DNA of 64,000 nt from Paraburkholderia sediminicola (lineage in GTDB: Bacteria > Pseudomonadota > Gammaproteobacteria > Burkholderiales > Burkholderiaceae). The notes beneath the pieces were generated by a model. It was not told the DNA's origin, did not search any database, and saw nothing but the letters and a program-made list of their open reading frames with translations. Shown in pieces: positions 1-9,137 of the stretch; position 1 is the first letter of the stretch, and every line of letters starts with the position of its first letter. Both the position numbers and the translations under genes were made by a program. The stretch spans positions 1-64,000 of the forward strand of contig NZ_CADIKC010000021.1 of NCBI RefSeq assembly GCF_902859805.1. The letters are read 5' to 3'.

Positions 1-46
1 CGACCGCATCTTCCTTGAACTGCTTCGAGAATTCCCGTCTTCCCAT
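1..46 (-). CDS. IS3-family OrfA transposase, N-terminal fragment
   Basis: Only the first 15 codons are inside the window: an ATG at 46 followed by MGRREFSKQFKEDAV. This resembles the opening of IS3/IS911-type OrfA helix-turn-helix proteins (basic start, then an F-K-x-x-A-V segment). AGAGGTGTC lies just upstream as a possible ribosome site. The gene runs off the left edge, so its intactness cannot be judged. Confidence 0.6.
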   Translation of the reverse strand, partial: MGRREFSKQFKEDAV

Positions 47-111
47 CTGACACCTCTCTGTCCGGGTATAAGTCTACCTTTTGAGGTGTCCAGGATTATT
101 AGGCCACTACA
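1..111 (-). mobile_element. Terminal part of an IS3-like insertion sequence
   Basis: Read on the minus strand from 111, the sequence starts TGTAGTGGCCTAATAATCC and reaches a transposase start codon 65 bases later. This resembles the ends of IS3-family elements. At 112 the sequence switches abruptly to the left arm of the long palindromic repeat, at a point where copy B (14839) continues outward for more than 60 further bases. The simplest reading is that the IS landed inside copy A. The other IS end and any target duplication lie outside the window. Confidence 0.6.
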
Positions 112-1240
<1,129 letters not shown>

Positions 1241-1244
1241 AACC

Positions 1245-2096
1245 CTAAAACACCCCCATTAACCTGGAAAGCTCCAAAACATACTCCCCATAAAGGGGAT
1301 CACTCTTAACGTGATCAGCCCCCCGAGGCCGCGGCAACTCAATCTTCAGATCGTGAACAACCTTCCCAGGCCGCTCCGACATCACCAACACCCGATCCGA
1401 CAAAAACACCGCCTCATGAATGCTGTGCGTAACCAGCAAAACAGTCAGCGTGCTCCGCTGCCAGATCCGCAAAAGCTCGACATTCAACCGGTCCCGCGTC
1501 AACGCATCCAACGCCCCAAACGGCTCATCCATCAGCATCACTCGCGGTTCGAGCAGCAGAATCTGCCCGATCGCGGCACGCTGCCTCATGCCGCCCGACA
1601 ACTCATGCGGATACCGGTCGGCGAACGCCGTCAATCCCAAGGTCTCCAGCAACGCGGGAAGCCGCTCCTCCACCTGCGCCCGCGGCACATTGCGCAACTT
1701 CGCGCCTAAGCGGATATTCGCCCCGACCGACAGCCAGGGCAGCATATTGCTCGTCTGAAACACCACGCCAATATCCGGCACCGGTGCGGAAATCGGCTCG
1801 GTGCCCAGCAGAATCCGCCCGCCGTCGCACGGCGCCAGACCCGCCACCATCCGCAGCAAGGTGCTCTTGCCACAACCGCTCGGCCCCAGGATCGAGACGA
1901 ACTCGCCCTGACGAATCTGCAGCGACACATCATCGAGCGCGCTGAACGCCCCCGCCCCACCCCGTGCGGCAAATCGCTTGCCGACTTTCTCGACGGAAAT
2001 CAGCGCGGGCGCCGCTTCGTCGCCATGCAACGGATGAACCTGTGCGCCGGTTGCCGCGGCGCGCTGCACTATACGCAACTTGTCGACCAATGCCAT
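1245..2096 (-). CDS. ABC transporter ATP-binding protein, nitrate/sulfonate/taurine (NitT/TauT) type
   Basis: This 283-residue ATPase would power uptake of a small organic solute through the permease encoded just upstream. Walker A (GPSGCGKST), the signature LSGGMRQR and Walker B VMLMDEPFGALD are all present, and the length is normal for SsuB/TauB-like proteins. I place the start at the ATG at 2096 because it overlaps the permease stop as TGATG, indicating translational coupling; an upstream start at 2120 is possible. It is the last gene of the minus-strand unit FAH protein, binding protein, VOC protein, permease, ATPase. Its 3' end touches palindromic copy A. The substrate is unknown; the neighbouring enzymes suggest an aromatic or organic acid. 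Confidence 0.93.
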   Translation of the reverse strand: MALVDKLRIVQRAAATGAQVHPLHGDEAAPALISVEKVGKRFAARGGAGAFSALDDVSLQIRQGEFVSILGPSGCGKSTLLRMVAGLAPCDGGRILLGTEPISAPVPDIGVVFQTSNMLPWLSVGANIRLGAKLRNVPRAQVEERLPALLETLGLTAFADRYPHELSGGMRQRAAIGQILLLEPRVMLMDEPFGALDALTRDRLNVELLRIWQRSTLTVLLVTHSIHEAVFLSDRVLVMSERPGKVVHDLKIELPRPRGADHVKSDPLYGEYVLELSRLMGVF

Positions 2097-2839
2097 CAGA
2101 CCGTCACTCCTCTCCACCACACGCCGCGCGAAACCAGTTCGACGGTCCAGTAAAACAGCATCGCCAGCACGGTCACCATCAGGATCGCAGCGAACGACAA
2201 CGACGTCTGTGCATTCGATGTCGCGAACACAATCAGATGCCCCAGCCCCGACTCTGACCCAATGAACTCGCCGACAATCGCGCCAATCACGGCCAACGGC
2301 ATGGCGATCTTCAATCCGTCGACCAGCGCGGGCAACGCAGCAGGCAAGCGTAAATACCAGAAGGTCTTGGCCTGCGAAGCGCCGAGCGCACGAAAATGCT
2401 CATCCAGATTGCGCGGCACACCGGCGAGGCCGCCCATCGTAGCGATCACGATCGGGAAGAACGCGAACAGCACGGCCGCGGCCAGCTTCGATGCAAACCC
2501 ATAACCGAACCACACGATCAGCAACGGTGCGAGCGCGATCTTCGGCATGCTCTGCAATGCGGTGACAAGCGGAAACAGCGTGCGCCGCGCAATGCCCGAC
2601 ATGCTCGCGAGCAAGCCGATCGCCAGACCGCCGATCAGCGCCAGCGCAAACCCGGCGAACACTTCCCACGCGGTCGCCAACGTATCGGACAGCAACTGTC
2701 CGCGCATTTCCCATCCGGCCGCAAAGACCTGCGACAACGCCGGCAGCACATATTCACGCGTGCCCGTCCAACGCACGCCGAATTCCCAGATCAAGCCAAT
2801 CACGATCCAGAACGAGACGGTTTCGATCAATCGCTTCAT
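2096..2839 (-). CDS. ABC transporter permease, NitT/TauT type
   Basis: A 247-residue inner-membrane permease of the BPD_transp_1 (SsuC/TauC) family with about six hydrophobic segments. The N-terminal anchor is at residues 8-20, and an EAA-type cytoplasmic loop is visible as F-R-A-L-G-A-S-Q-A-K (about residues 150-160). The stop overlaps the ATPase start by one base and the gene starts 12 bp after the VOC stop, so the genes are cotranscribed. Together with the ATPase and the binding protein at 3557-4543 it completes one importer. Confidence 0.92.
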   Translation of the reverse strand: MKRLIETVSFWIVIGLIWEFGVRWTGTREYVLPALSQVFAAGWEMRGQLLSDTLATAWEVFAGFALALIGGLAIGLLASMSGIARRTLFPLVTALQSMPKIALAPLLIVWFGYGFASKLAAAVLFAFFPIVIATMGGLAGVPRNLDEHFRALGASQAKTFWYLRLPAALPALVDGLKIAMPLAVIGAIVGEFIGSESGLGHLIVFATSNAQTSLSFAAILMVTVLAMLFYWTVELVSRGVWWRGVTV

Positions 2840-2851
2840 GAGGGTTCCGAA

Positions 2852-3472
2852 TTATTCGTGATCGGACGGATCGGCTTTCGCTGAATCCCGACCCAGGGAC
2901 TGCGCCGTTGACTGACCCGTTCCTTGTGCTGCTGTCTGGGCCGATTTTTGCGCGACCAGATGCGGTGGCGGCGGCACCACGAAGCGCTCGAAGCGGTACT
3001 GGTCGAACGATTCGATCGTGCGCTCCCACACCTGCGGCTCGTGCGCGTCGCGCTCGCCGATCTGTGTCATCTCGCAGTACACCTCGACGTTGTTGCCGTC
3101 CGGGTCCTTGAAAACGAGGAACAGATTGTTGCCCGGACCATGCCGGCCTATGCCGCGCACGATCTCGACGCCATGCTCCTGCAGCACCTTCACCGAGCGC
3201 TCCATCTCCTCGTAGCTGTCGATCAGATACGAAAAGTGCTCGAGACCGGGGCGCGAGTAACGCGGCAAGTCGTTGAAGTCGGCGGAATCTTTCGGCAATT
3301 GCGCGAGCGCAAGATCGTGGTGATCGCTGCCGGCACGCAGAAACACCATCTGGTCGCCGATCCAGTCCGATACTTTGAGGCCCAGTACGTCGGTATAAAA
3401 CTGTGCGGACTTCTGGATATCCCGCACCATCAGTACCATGTGTCCAAGCCGCTTCGGACGCAAACTGTTCAT
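2852..3472 (-). CDS. VOC-fold (glyoxalase/extradiol dioxygenase-like) protein
   Basis: 206 residues. The first ~135 form one vicinal-oxygen-chelate module pair, with likely metal ligands H11, H79 and E130 (in GNNVEVYCE). The spacing matches single-domain extradiol dioxygenase/glyoxalase relatives. The C-terminal ~55 residues are Pro/Ala/Gln-rich (VVPPPPH, then Gln-Ser-Ala repeats) and look disordered. The gene lies between the binding-protein and permease genes of an ABC importer, an unusual place for an enzyme and a hint that it acts on the imported compound. Ring cleavage is plausible but not shown; lyase or isomerase activity is equally possible in this fold. Confidence 0.8.
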   Translation of the reverse strand: MNSLRPKRLGHMVLMVRDIQKSAQFYTDVLGLKVSDWIGDQMVFLRAGSDHHDLALAQLPKDSADFNDLPRYSRPGLEHFSYLIDSYEEMERSVKVLQEHGVEIVRGIGRHGPGNNLFLVFKDPDGNNVEVYCEMTQIGERDAHEPQVWERTIESFDQYRFERFVVPPPPHLVAQKSAQTAAQGTGQSTAQSLGRDSAKADPSDHE

Positions 3473-3556
3473 TGCCTGTCTCCAATGTGCCCACGCTTCG
3501 CGCGGGCTGGTTGGAGCGAGCCCATCGTCTAACCGATGCGCCGCTCCCGAACGGAT

Positions 3557-4543
3557 TTACTCGACGAACCGATTCGTATAGAGATCGGTGGCCTTCACCT
3601 TCGCGCCGGTGCCGAACGCACGCGACACGAACGCAGCAGTGGCATCCATGCGCGCGGGACGCAGCCAACCGGTTTTGTGCTGAGTGGGATCGTCGGCGAT
3701 CAGGCCGTTGGTCTCGACGATCTGCTGCAACAGGATTGCCTTGTCGAGCACCGGATAGAGTCCGCCAATCGCATCCGCGGCTTCCTGTGGATGCTCCCGC
3801 ATCAGCGCATACCCGCGATACGTCGCGGCGACAAACCGCTTGACCACATCGGGATGCTGCGCGACGAAGGTATCAGTGGTGACGATGCCGTTACCCATCA
3901 TATCCAGCCCGAAATCCCGGTAGTAGACCTTGCCAAGTTGCTGGCCTGCCCGCTTCGCCAATGCGGCTTGCACAGGCAGGCTCGCGCCTTCCCAGCACTC
4001 GGACAGGTCGATGCGCTTTTGCAGCAGCGCGGTATTGATCACGGCCGGGTCGAGGCGCACGGTTTTGATCGCGTCCGGCGCCATGCCGTTCTGCTTGAGC
4101 CACGCGGGCATGATGTTCTGCACCGGCGATGCGCCACCGCCGCCAAGCGTCATGCCCGAGAGATCCTTCAGCGTATTCACCTTGAAGCCGGGCCGCTCGA
4201 GATAGCACATCGCGCCGGGCCAGCGCGTATTGATCGCGCCGACCATCACCGCATGGCCGCCATGCGCGCGGTTCAGCATCACGCTCACGGGGTCGCCATA
4301 GCCGAACTCGAACAGGCCCTCATCCACTTCATTGACGGTGCGTTGACCGCCATATCCGCGCATCACGCTGACGTCGAGCCCTGCGTCGCGGTAGTAGCCC
4401 TTCGCCTGCGCGAGCAGGATGCCACCGGTGCTGCCCTGCGGCAGCCACGCCAGATTGACGCGCACCGTATCGGCCGCATGGGCGCTCGTGACAAGCGCCC
4501 ATGCGGTCAATGCAAACGCGCTCACCACAGCCCGCCGCTTCAT
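3557..4543 (-). CDS. ABC transporter periplasmic substrate-binding protein (NMT1/THI5-like)
   Basis: Starting at the ATG at 4543 the protein is 328 residues and opens MKRRAVVSAFALTAW...SAHA-AD, a good Sec signal peptide; a start 15 codons upstream would give a less typical one. The mature part begins VRVNLAWLPQGSTGG, characteristic of NMT1-type binding proteins of NitT/TauT importers, and contains a Gly-rich ligand-loop segment TLGGGGASP. It lies 84 bp upstream of the VOC gene and downstream of the FAH-family gene in the same direction. The ligand cannot be read from the sequence. Confidence 0.9.
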   Translation of the reverse strand: MKRRAVVSAFALTAWALVTSAHAADTVRVNLAWLPQGSTGGILLAQAKGYYRDAGLDVSVMRGYGGQRTVNEVDEGLFEFGYGDPVSVMLNRAHGGHAVMVGAINTRWPGAMCYLERPGFKVNTLKDLSGMTLGGGGASPVQNIMPAWLKQNGMAPDAIKTVRLDPAVINTALLQKRIDLSECWEGASLPVQAALAKRAGQQLGKVYYRDFGLDMMGNGIVTTDTFVAQHPDVVKRFVAATYRGYALMREHPQEAADAIGGLYPVLDKAILLQQIVETNGLIADDPTQHKTGWLRPARMDATAAFVSRAFGTGAKVKATDLYTNRFVE

Positions 4544-4645
4544 TGGCTGAACCAGCCGTCGTACCGCGCGCCGTACCCGCTGCAACATGTCGTGTTCCCC
4601 GTCTATGAGTGGAGTGAGTGGATCGCGCGGCGAGCGTGCTGGCGC

Positions 4646-5566
4646 TCAGCCGGCGACCAGCGGATTCTCGATCGAACCGATCCCGTCGATCGATGCGACC
4701 ATCACGTCGCCTGCCTTCAGATAAATGCCGCGCCCCATGCCGACGCCGGTCGGCGTGCCTGTCGCGATCAGATCGCCAGGTTGCAGCGTGAGAATCGTCG
4801 ACAAATATTCGATCTGCTCGGCGATGTTGAAAATCATCTCGGACGTATTGCCGTCCTGCATCATTTCGCCGTTCACCGCGAGACGCATGCGCAGATTCTG
4901 CGGCTCGGCGATGCACGCGCGCGGCACGAACCAGGGGCCGAGCGGACCAAAGGTATCGAAACTCTTGCCGCGAAACCAGTCGTGTTTGAACGGATAGTCG
5001 GTGCGGCGATTCAGGTCTCGCGCGCTAACGTCGTTGAGAATCGTGTAGCCGGCGATGTACTCGTAGGCGTCTTCTTTGGCGATGTGGCGGCCGGTCCTGC
5101 CGATCACCACGGCCAGTTCCACTTCCCAATCCACCCGTTGCGCGTGCGGCGGAATCACCACGTCGGCGAGGGTCGGCACAACGCTCGTTTCCGCTTTCAT
5201 GAACATGTACGGCGTGCTTTCTTCGCGCGGCGCCAACTCGGTCCCCATCTCCCGGGCGTGTTCGTAGTAGTTCGACGCCGCCGCGAAAATGCGCCGCGGC
5301 TGGTACGGCACGCACAGCGTGTGGCCGGCGAGCGGCGCGATGTCGAGCGTGCCCGCCTCGATCGCCCGCGCAGCGGCTTCGAGGCGTTCAACGGTCGCCG
5401 CGCTGCCGGTCTCCCAGGCAGCGATCAGCGTGCCGACATCGGCGAGCGGCGCCGCTGAAGCGGTTTGCCTCAACGCCGCCTGTGCGTCGTAAAGCGTGCC
5501 GCCGACCGCCAGGCCGGTGGCCGTCCGGCCATTCAATTGATAAGTTGCGATACCAAACCAGGTCAC
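4646..5566 (-). CDS. Fumarylacetoacetate hydrolase (FAH) family protein
   Basis: 306 residues. The FAH fold occupies roughly residues 85-305, with the acidic metal-site elements seen as D-W-E-V-E-L-A-V-V-I-G and the signature LNDVSARDLN, followed by GKSFDTFGPLGPW and ATGTPTGVG. Members cleave C-C bonds of 2,4-diketo acids, or act as decarboxylases or isomerases in aromatic meta-cleavage routes. I chose the GTG at 5566 because it has GCGAGG at correct spacing and gives a normal N-terminus; longer frames run into the promoter region. It is the first gene of the minus-strand operon and diverges from the gntR gene. Confidence 0.85.
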   Translation of the reverse strand: MTWFGIATYQLNGRTATGLAVGGTLYDAQAALRQTASAAPLADVGTLIAAWETGSAATVERLEAAARAIEAGTLDIAPLAGHTLCVPYQPRRIFAAASNYYEHAREMGTELAPREESTPYMFMKAETSVVPTLADVVIPPHAQRVDWEVELAVVIGRTGRHIAKEDAYEYIAGYTILNDVSARDLNRRTDYPFKHDWFRGKSFDTFGPLGPWFVPRACIAEPQNLRMRLAVNGEMMQDGNTSEMIFNIAEQIEYLSTILTLQPGDLIATGTPTGVGMGRGIYLKAGDVMVASIDGIGSIENPLVAG

Positions 5567-5819
5567 GTGTTGCCTCGCTTTTTGTGTTTGTAGGGTGCTA
5601 GTTAGCTGCTGCCGAGGGTTCAATATTTCGTATACATTAGGTAATCTGTGTATTTTTATTGAAATCATCGTATACACCAATCGGGGTGCGAACACGTTCG
5701 CGCGTACACTGCATGGGCCTGCAGAGGCCGGATATGCGCGGTGGCGATTGAGGCGGTTGGGCCGCTGGCGCATAATGGGGCCGCTTGCTCACGGTATCGC
5801 TCAACCCACGACCATCACG
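5567..5819. promoter_or_regulatory. Divergent promoter region with two GTATAC operator-like sites (5630-5635, 5670-5675)
   Basis: Between the FAH-family gene and gntR, two copies of CGTATACA lie exactly 40 bp apart, about four helical turns. GTATAC is a perfect palindrome, and FCD-type GntR regulators commonly bind palindromes centred on GTATAC or TATA. The same core recurs upstream of 8491/8709 and of 11451. Autoregulation by the adjacent GntR protein is the natural inference. Promoter hexamers are not assigned. Confidence 0.55.
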
Positions 5820-6479
5820 ATGACGACGCTCTCCTCCAAGATCTACCGCCTGCTGTGCGACGAGATCATCGACGGCACGCTCGAACCGGGCCAAAAGCTC
5901 GAAGAAGCGGCACTCGCTGAACGCTTCAACGCCTCCCGCACGCCGATCCGCGAAGCGCTGCGCGAACTCGCCGCGCGCGGCCTCGTCGAACTGACGCCGC
6001 GCAAGGGCGTGGTGGTCGCGCAGTTCAGCATCGACGAACTGGCCGACATGCTCGAAGCGATGTGCGAACTCGAAGCGCTGTGCTGCCGCTTGAGCGCGCA
6101 GCGTATGAGCCTCGTCGAGAAGAAGCAGCTCGAAGAACTGCAAACCGAAATGAACGCCGCGATCGCGCGCGGCGATGAAACGGAGTACTTCCAGCTCAAT
6201 CGCGAATTCCACGAACTGATCTGCAAGGGCGCGCAAAGCAAATCGCTGGCGTCGATCATGTCCGTTCAGCGGCAGCGCCTGGCGGGCTTTCGCGCAGCGC
6301 AGCCGGCTTCGCCGTCGCGCTTCGAAGCGGCTACCGACGAGCATCGCGAGATCGTCTCCGCGATCCTCAACTCCGAACCGGAACGTGCGTACAACGCGAT
6401 GCGCGACCATACGGCGCGGCTGTCGATCGTCGTGCTCGGCCGGCTCAAGCGCCAGCGCACCGAGCGCGAGAGCGCCTGA
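5820..6479 (+). CDS. GntR-family transcriptional regulator, FCD subfamily
   Basis: 219 residues from the ATG at 5820 (MTTLSSKIYRLL). A winged helix-turn-helix lies at about residues 5-70 with the recognition helix SRTPIREALRELAARGL, followed by an all-helical FCD effector domain with the usual metal/ligand residues in the D-x-x-x-H and terminal D-H-T-A-R-L segments. The effector is likely a small carboxylate. An in-frame ATG at 5775 would add 15 residues; neither start has a strong ribosome site. The gene diverges from the FAH/ABC operon and converges on the DapA-like gene, and it is the only local regulator of this cluster. Confidence 0.88.
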   Translation: MTTLSSKIYRLLCDEIIDGTLEPGQKLEEAALAERFNASRTPIREALRELAARGLVELTPRKGVVVAQFSIDELADMLEAMCELEALCCRLSAQRMSLVEKKQLEELQTEMNAAIARGDETEYFQLNREFHELICKGAQSKSLASIMSVQRQRLAGFRAAQPASPSRFEAATDEHREIVSAILNSEPERAYNAMRDHTARLSIVVLGRLKRQRTERESA

Positions 6480-6535
6480 GCCTCTGGGCGGCACCAGTCC
6501 ATGCTGGCGCTGCGCCGGCTGCGCTCGCTCCATGC

Positions 6536-7483
6536 TCACGCCGCCACCGCCGCAAGCGATGCCATCGACGGCATCGAAAAATCCAATGCCTGCAGTTGCT
6601 GCAACAGTGCACCGGACTGCGCCGGATTCATTGGCGTGAGCGGCGCACGCACGCGCGTCCAGCTGGAATCTTTAGCGAAGTGCGCGACGATGCTTTTCAA
6701 CGCGGGGATCATCGGCTGCGCCTGCACAGCCAGACGAACCGTCGCGACCTTGCCCTCCCACTCCGCCCTCTCTTCCAGCGTCACCGCATTCAGCAGGCTG
6801 GCAATCGCGCGAGGTTGAATATTCGCCGTTGCCGAAATGCAACCGGCCGCGCCCAGCGGCAGCGCCTTGCCGAGCAAAGCCTCGGAAGCGGGGAACACTG
6901 CGAAGCCGGGAAACTTCTCCAGCATCGCGGCGGTATTGGCCCAATCGCCCGAACTGTCCTTGATGCCCACCACCGTGTGCGGATACACCGCAATCAGCCG
7001 CTCAATCAGTGCGTGCGTGATCGGCACGCCGGTGAACTGGGGGATGTGATACAGCAGCACGCGCAACTGATCCGAGCCGACGGCCTGAATCACGTCGGAG
7101 TAGTACGCGAACAGTCCGTCGTCGCTAACACCTTTGTAGAAGAATGGCGGCAGCATCAATGCGCCGGCGCAACCGGCTTCGGTGGCGTGACGGGTCAATG
7201 CAATCGCATCGGGCAACGCGCATGCGCCGGTGCCCGGCAACATCTGCGCGGGGTCGATGCCGGCTTCGAGTACGTGATCCAGCAACGCGTGGCGTTCGGC
7301 AAGACTCAACGAATTGGCTTCGCTATTCGTGCCGAACAGCGCGAGCCCGGCACCCTGCCCGACCAGCCACTGACAGAACGCCACGAAACGCGGCGCATCG
7401 ACATCGAGGCCGGCAGTAAATGGCGTAACGACCGGCGCGAACACGCGCGGTTTTGCAAAGACAGATGGAAGGCTGACGGACAT
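6536..7483 (-). CDS. DapA-family (dihydrodipicolinate synthase/N-acetylneuraminate lyase-like) aldolase or dehydratase
   Basis: 315 residues. The Schiff-base lysine is K175 (in VVGIKDSSGD), the conserved tyrosine Y145 (LLYHIP), and the carboxylate-binding loop G51-T52-N53-S54-E55 replaces the common GTTGE. This fold makes or breaks 2-keto acid C-C bonds, or dehydrates them. The start at 7483 is preferred over an upstream ATG because CAGGAG lies 6 bases before it. It follows the alpha/beta hydrolase gene by 51 bp in the same direction. A housekeeping dapA role is unlikely given the catabolic setting; a hydratase-aldolase or keto-acid lyase step is more plausible. Confidence 0.85.
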   Translation of the reverse strand: MSVSLPSVFAKPRVFAPVVTPFTAGLDVDAPRFVAFCQWLVGQGAGLALFGTNSEANSLSLAERHALLDHVLEAGIDPAQMLPGTGACALPDAIALTRHATEAGCAGALMLPPFFYKGVSDDGLFAYYSDVIQAVGSDQLRVLLYHIPQFTGVPITHALIERLIAVYPHTVVGIKDSSGDWANTAAMLEKFPGFAVFPASEALLGKALPLGAAGCISATANIQPRAIASLLNAVTLEERAEWEGKVATVRLAVQAQPMIPALKSIVAHFAKDSSWTRVRAPLTPMNPAQSGALLQQLQALDFSMPSMASLAAVAA

Positions 7484-7534
7484 GCGGATCTCCTGATTGA
7501 CTGGACGGCTAGGCGTGGAGGCTGTCGTGGACAA

Positions 7535-8491
7535 TCACGCGCTGAAAAAGCCGAGCATCGCGTCGCCTAACAACGTCTCGCCCGAATCGAAATGCGCGAC
7601 GACCGATGTGTGGTTGTGCCCCAGCATCTGCACGAAGCGCGGTGCGCGTTTGAGCGCCGCGCCACCGGCGTGTTGACGCGCCTGCAGCACGCGCTCGAAG
7701 AACGCCGCGCCATAGGCGTCCAGATAAGGGTTCTCGTATTCGGCGACGACCACCATCAGCGGTGTGTCGAAATGCGCCGCATGGGTCAGGGGCGAGCGCG
7801 CGGCGTAGCGTGTTTCGTCCGCGCCAAAATAGGCGCGCACGCCTGCTGCGTTCGGGTTATCGGGAAGCACGTCGGCTACGAGCCGTGCGCTGATCAGTAC
7901 GGCACCGGCAACCGCCGGAGCGCTGTCGCGCAACCCGGCCAATAACGGATCGCAAAGATACGTGGCGACATGTGCGCCGCCCGCCGAATGGCCGACCAGA
8001 AAAATCCTCCGCGGATTCCCGCCGAATTCGGCGACATGTTTCAGTGCCCACGTGAAAGCGGCGGCGACGTCCTCTGCGCCAGCGGGGTACGGCGCTTCAG
8101 GCGCAAGCCGGTACTCGACGTTCAGCGCGACGCAGCCCTGCCGCGCAAACCAGCGCGACACGTTGTCGTAAATGAGGCCGTTAAAGCTCTTGCTGCCGCG
8201 CAAAAATGCGCCACCGTGGACAAACAGCACGACATCGGCGCTGCCCTTCTCCCGCGTTTGCGCCGAAGCAAACACGTCCAGACGCTGCCGCTCATGGTCG
8301 CCGTACGCTATCTCGCGCGCCACCTCGAACGACTCGCCCTCATCTCTCGCAGCAGCCACCAAGGGCGAATACGCGTCGATCACCAGATCGCGATGCGTAT
8401 TGATATCGCGCCCCCACACCGGCCCAATCTGCGCAAAGCGCTGCCTGAGCGTGGCGGAAAGACTGCCCAACGGTTCCTGCGAGGTGTGCAT
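7535..8491 (-). CDS. Alpha/beta hydrolase, hormone-sensitive-lipase/carboxylesterase type
   Basis: 318 residues. The oxyanion-hole motif H92-G93-G94-A-F, nucleophile elbow G-H-S169-A-G-G and a late histidine (GHNHTS, about 293) complete an HSL-family esterase arrangement. There is no signal peptide, so it is cytoplasmic. It probably hydrolyses an ester, lactone or amide intermediate of the local pathway; an arylformamidase-like role cannot be excluded. It is the first gene of a two-gene minus-strand unit with the DapA-family gene and diverges from the VOC gene at 8709. Confidence 0.82.
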   Translation of the reverse strand: MHTSQEPLGSLSATLRQRFAQIGPVWGRDINTHRDLVIDAYSPLVAAARDEGESFEVAREIAYGDHERQRLDVFASAQTREKGSADVVLFVHGGAFLRGSKSFNGLIYDNVSRWFARQGCVALNVEYRLAPEAPYPAGAEDVAAAFTWALKHVAEFGGNPRRIFLVGHSAGGAHVATYLCDPLLAGLRDSAPAVAGAVLISARLVADVLPDNPNAAGVRAYFGADETRYAARSPLTHAAHFDTPLMVVVAEYENPYLDAYGAAFFERVLQARQHAGGAALKRAPRFVQMLGHNHTSVVAHFDSGETLLGDAMLGFFSA

Positions 8492-8708
8492 TGGTGGTCC
8501 TCATACAGTGCGGCGAATCGGCGCTTACGACGGCGACCGGCGTATGAAGACCATTCTGGTATATCAAATCGTTTTTGTGTATACATTTGTTATACGTAGT
8601 ATACCTGGTGAAGTTGCGGACACACTTGATTCACAGTCACGACAACCCTTCCTTCGCCGACGGGCGATTCACCCCTATGACAACCCAGGCACACCTCAAG
8701 GACATCTT
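8492..8708. promoter_or_regulatory. Divergent promoter region with paired GTATAC sites (8579-8584, 8599-8604)
   Basis: Two GTATAC cores lie 20 bp apart (two helical turns), with a TTATACG half-like copy between them. Both sit in the A/T-richer part of the gap between the alpha/beta hydrolase and the VOC gene. The left one reads GTGTATACATTT, matching the pair at 5630-5675 and the site at 11355. Binding by the GntR protein encoded at 5820-6479 is inferred. Confidence 0.55.
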
Positions 8709-9137
8709 ATGGACAAGCTCCGCCACATCGCGCTCTCGGTCGACGATCCCGAGGCCGCCGCGCAATTCTTCGAGCAGGCATTCGGCATGCGTCGCGCGGG
8801 TAACGCGATGCGCGGCATCTATATGACAGACGGCACGATGAATGTGGCGCTCCTCAACTTCAAGGACGAGACCGTCCCCGGTTATGCGGGCCTGAAAGAC
8901 GTGCGTGGCGTGATCCACTTCGGCATGTGGGTGGACAGCGTCGAAGACACCGCGGCGCGCGTGGTCGCGGCGGGCGGCACATATCTGACGGGACGCCACG
9001 AGAAAGACCCGAACGTGTTCTACGAAGTGAAGTACCGCATGCCCGACGGCACCGTGTTCGATATCACCGAAAACGGCTGGAAAGGCGCTGTGAAGGAAGT
9101 CGCGCCCGCCGCGCACACGGCTGATCCACAATCATGA
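8709..9137 (+). CDS. VOC-family protein, small glyoxalase/dioxygenase-like
   Basis: 142 residues, one VOC domain: H6 in the first strand, H70 in the centre and D118/E121 near the end (DGTVFDITE) are candidate metal ligands. AAGGA ends 7 bases before the ATG at 8709, and the N-terminus MDKLRHIALSVDDPEAA is typical. The stop overlaps the next start as ATGA, so it is translated together with the 2-hydroxyacid dehydrogenase. It is distinct from the longer VOC protein at 2852-3472. Epimerase, lyase or dioxygenase activity are all possible. Confidence 0.82.
   Translation: MDKLRHIALSVDDPEAAAQFFEQAFGMRRAGNAMRGIYMTDGTMNVALLNFKDETVPGYAGLKDVRGVIHFGMWVDSVEDTAARVVAAGGTYLTGRHEKDPNVFYEVKYRMPDGTVFDITENGWKGAVKEVAPAAHTADPQS

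Noticed and set aside
3536..5458. A 640-codon plus-strand frame opposite the binding-protein and FAH genes
   Set aside because: It is antisense to two well-supported genes and rich in Arg/His, the usual shadow of high-G+C coding DNA.
6536..7483. Housekeeping dapA (lysine biosynthesis)
   Set aside because: Embedded in a GntR-linked catabolic cluster and with GTNSE in place of the common GTTGE loop; a biosynthetic role is unlikely, though the fold is the same.
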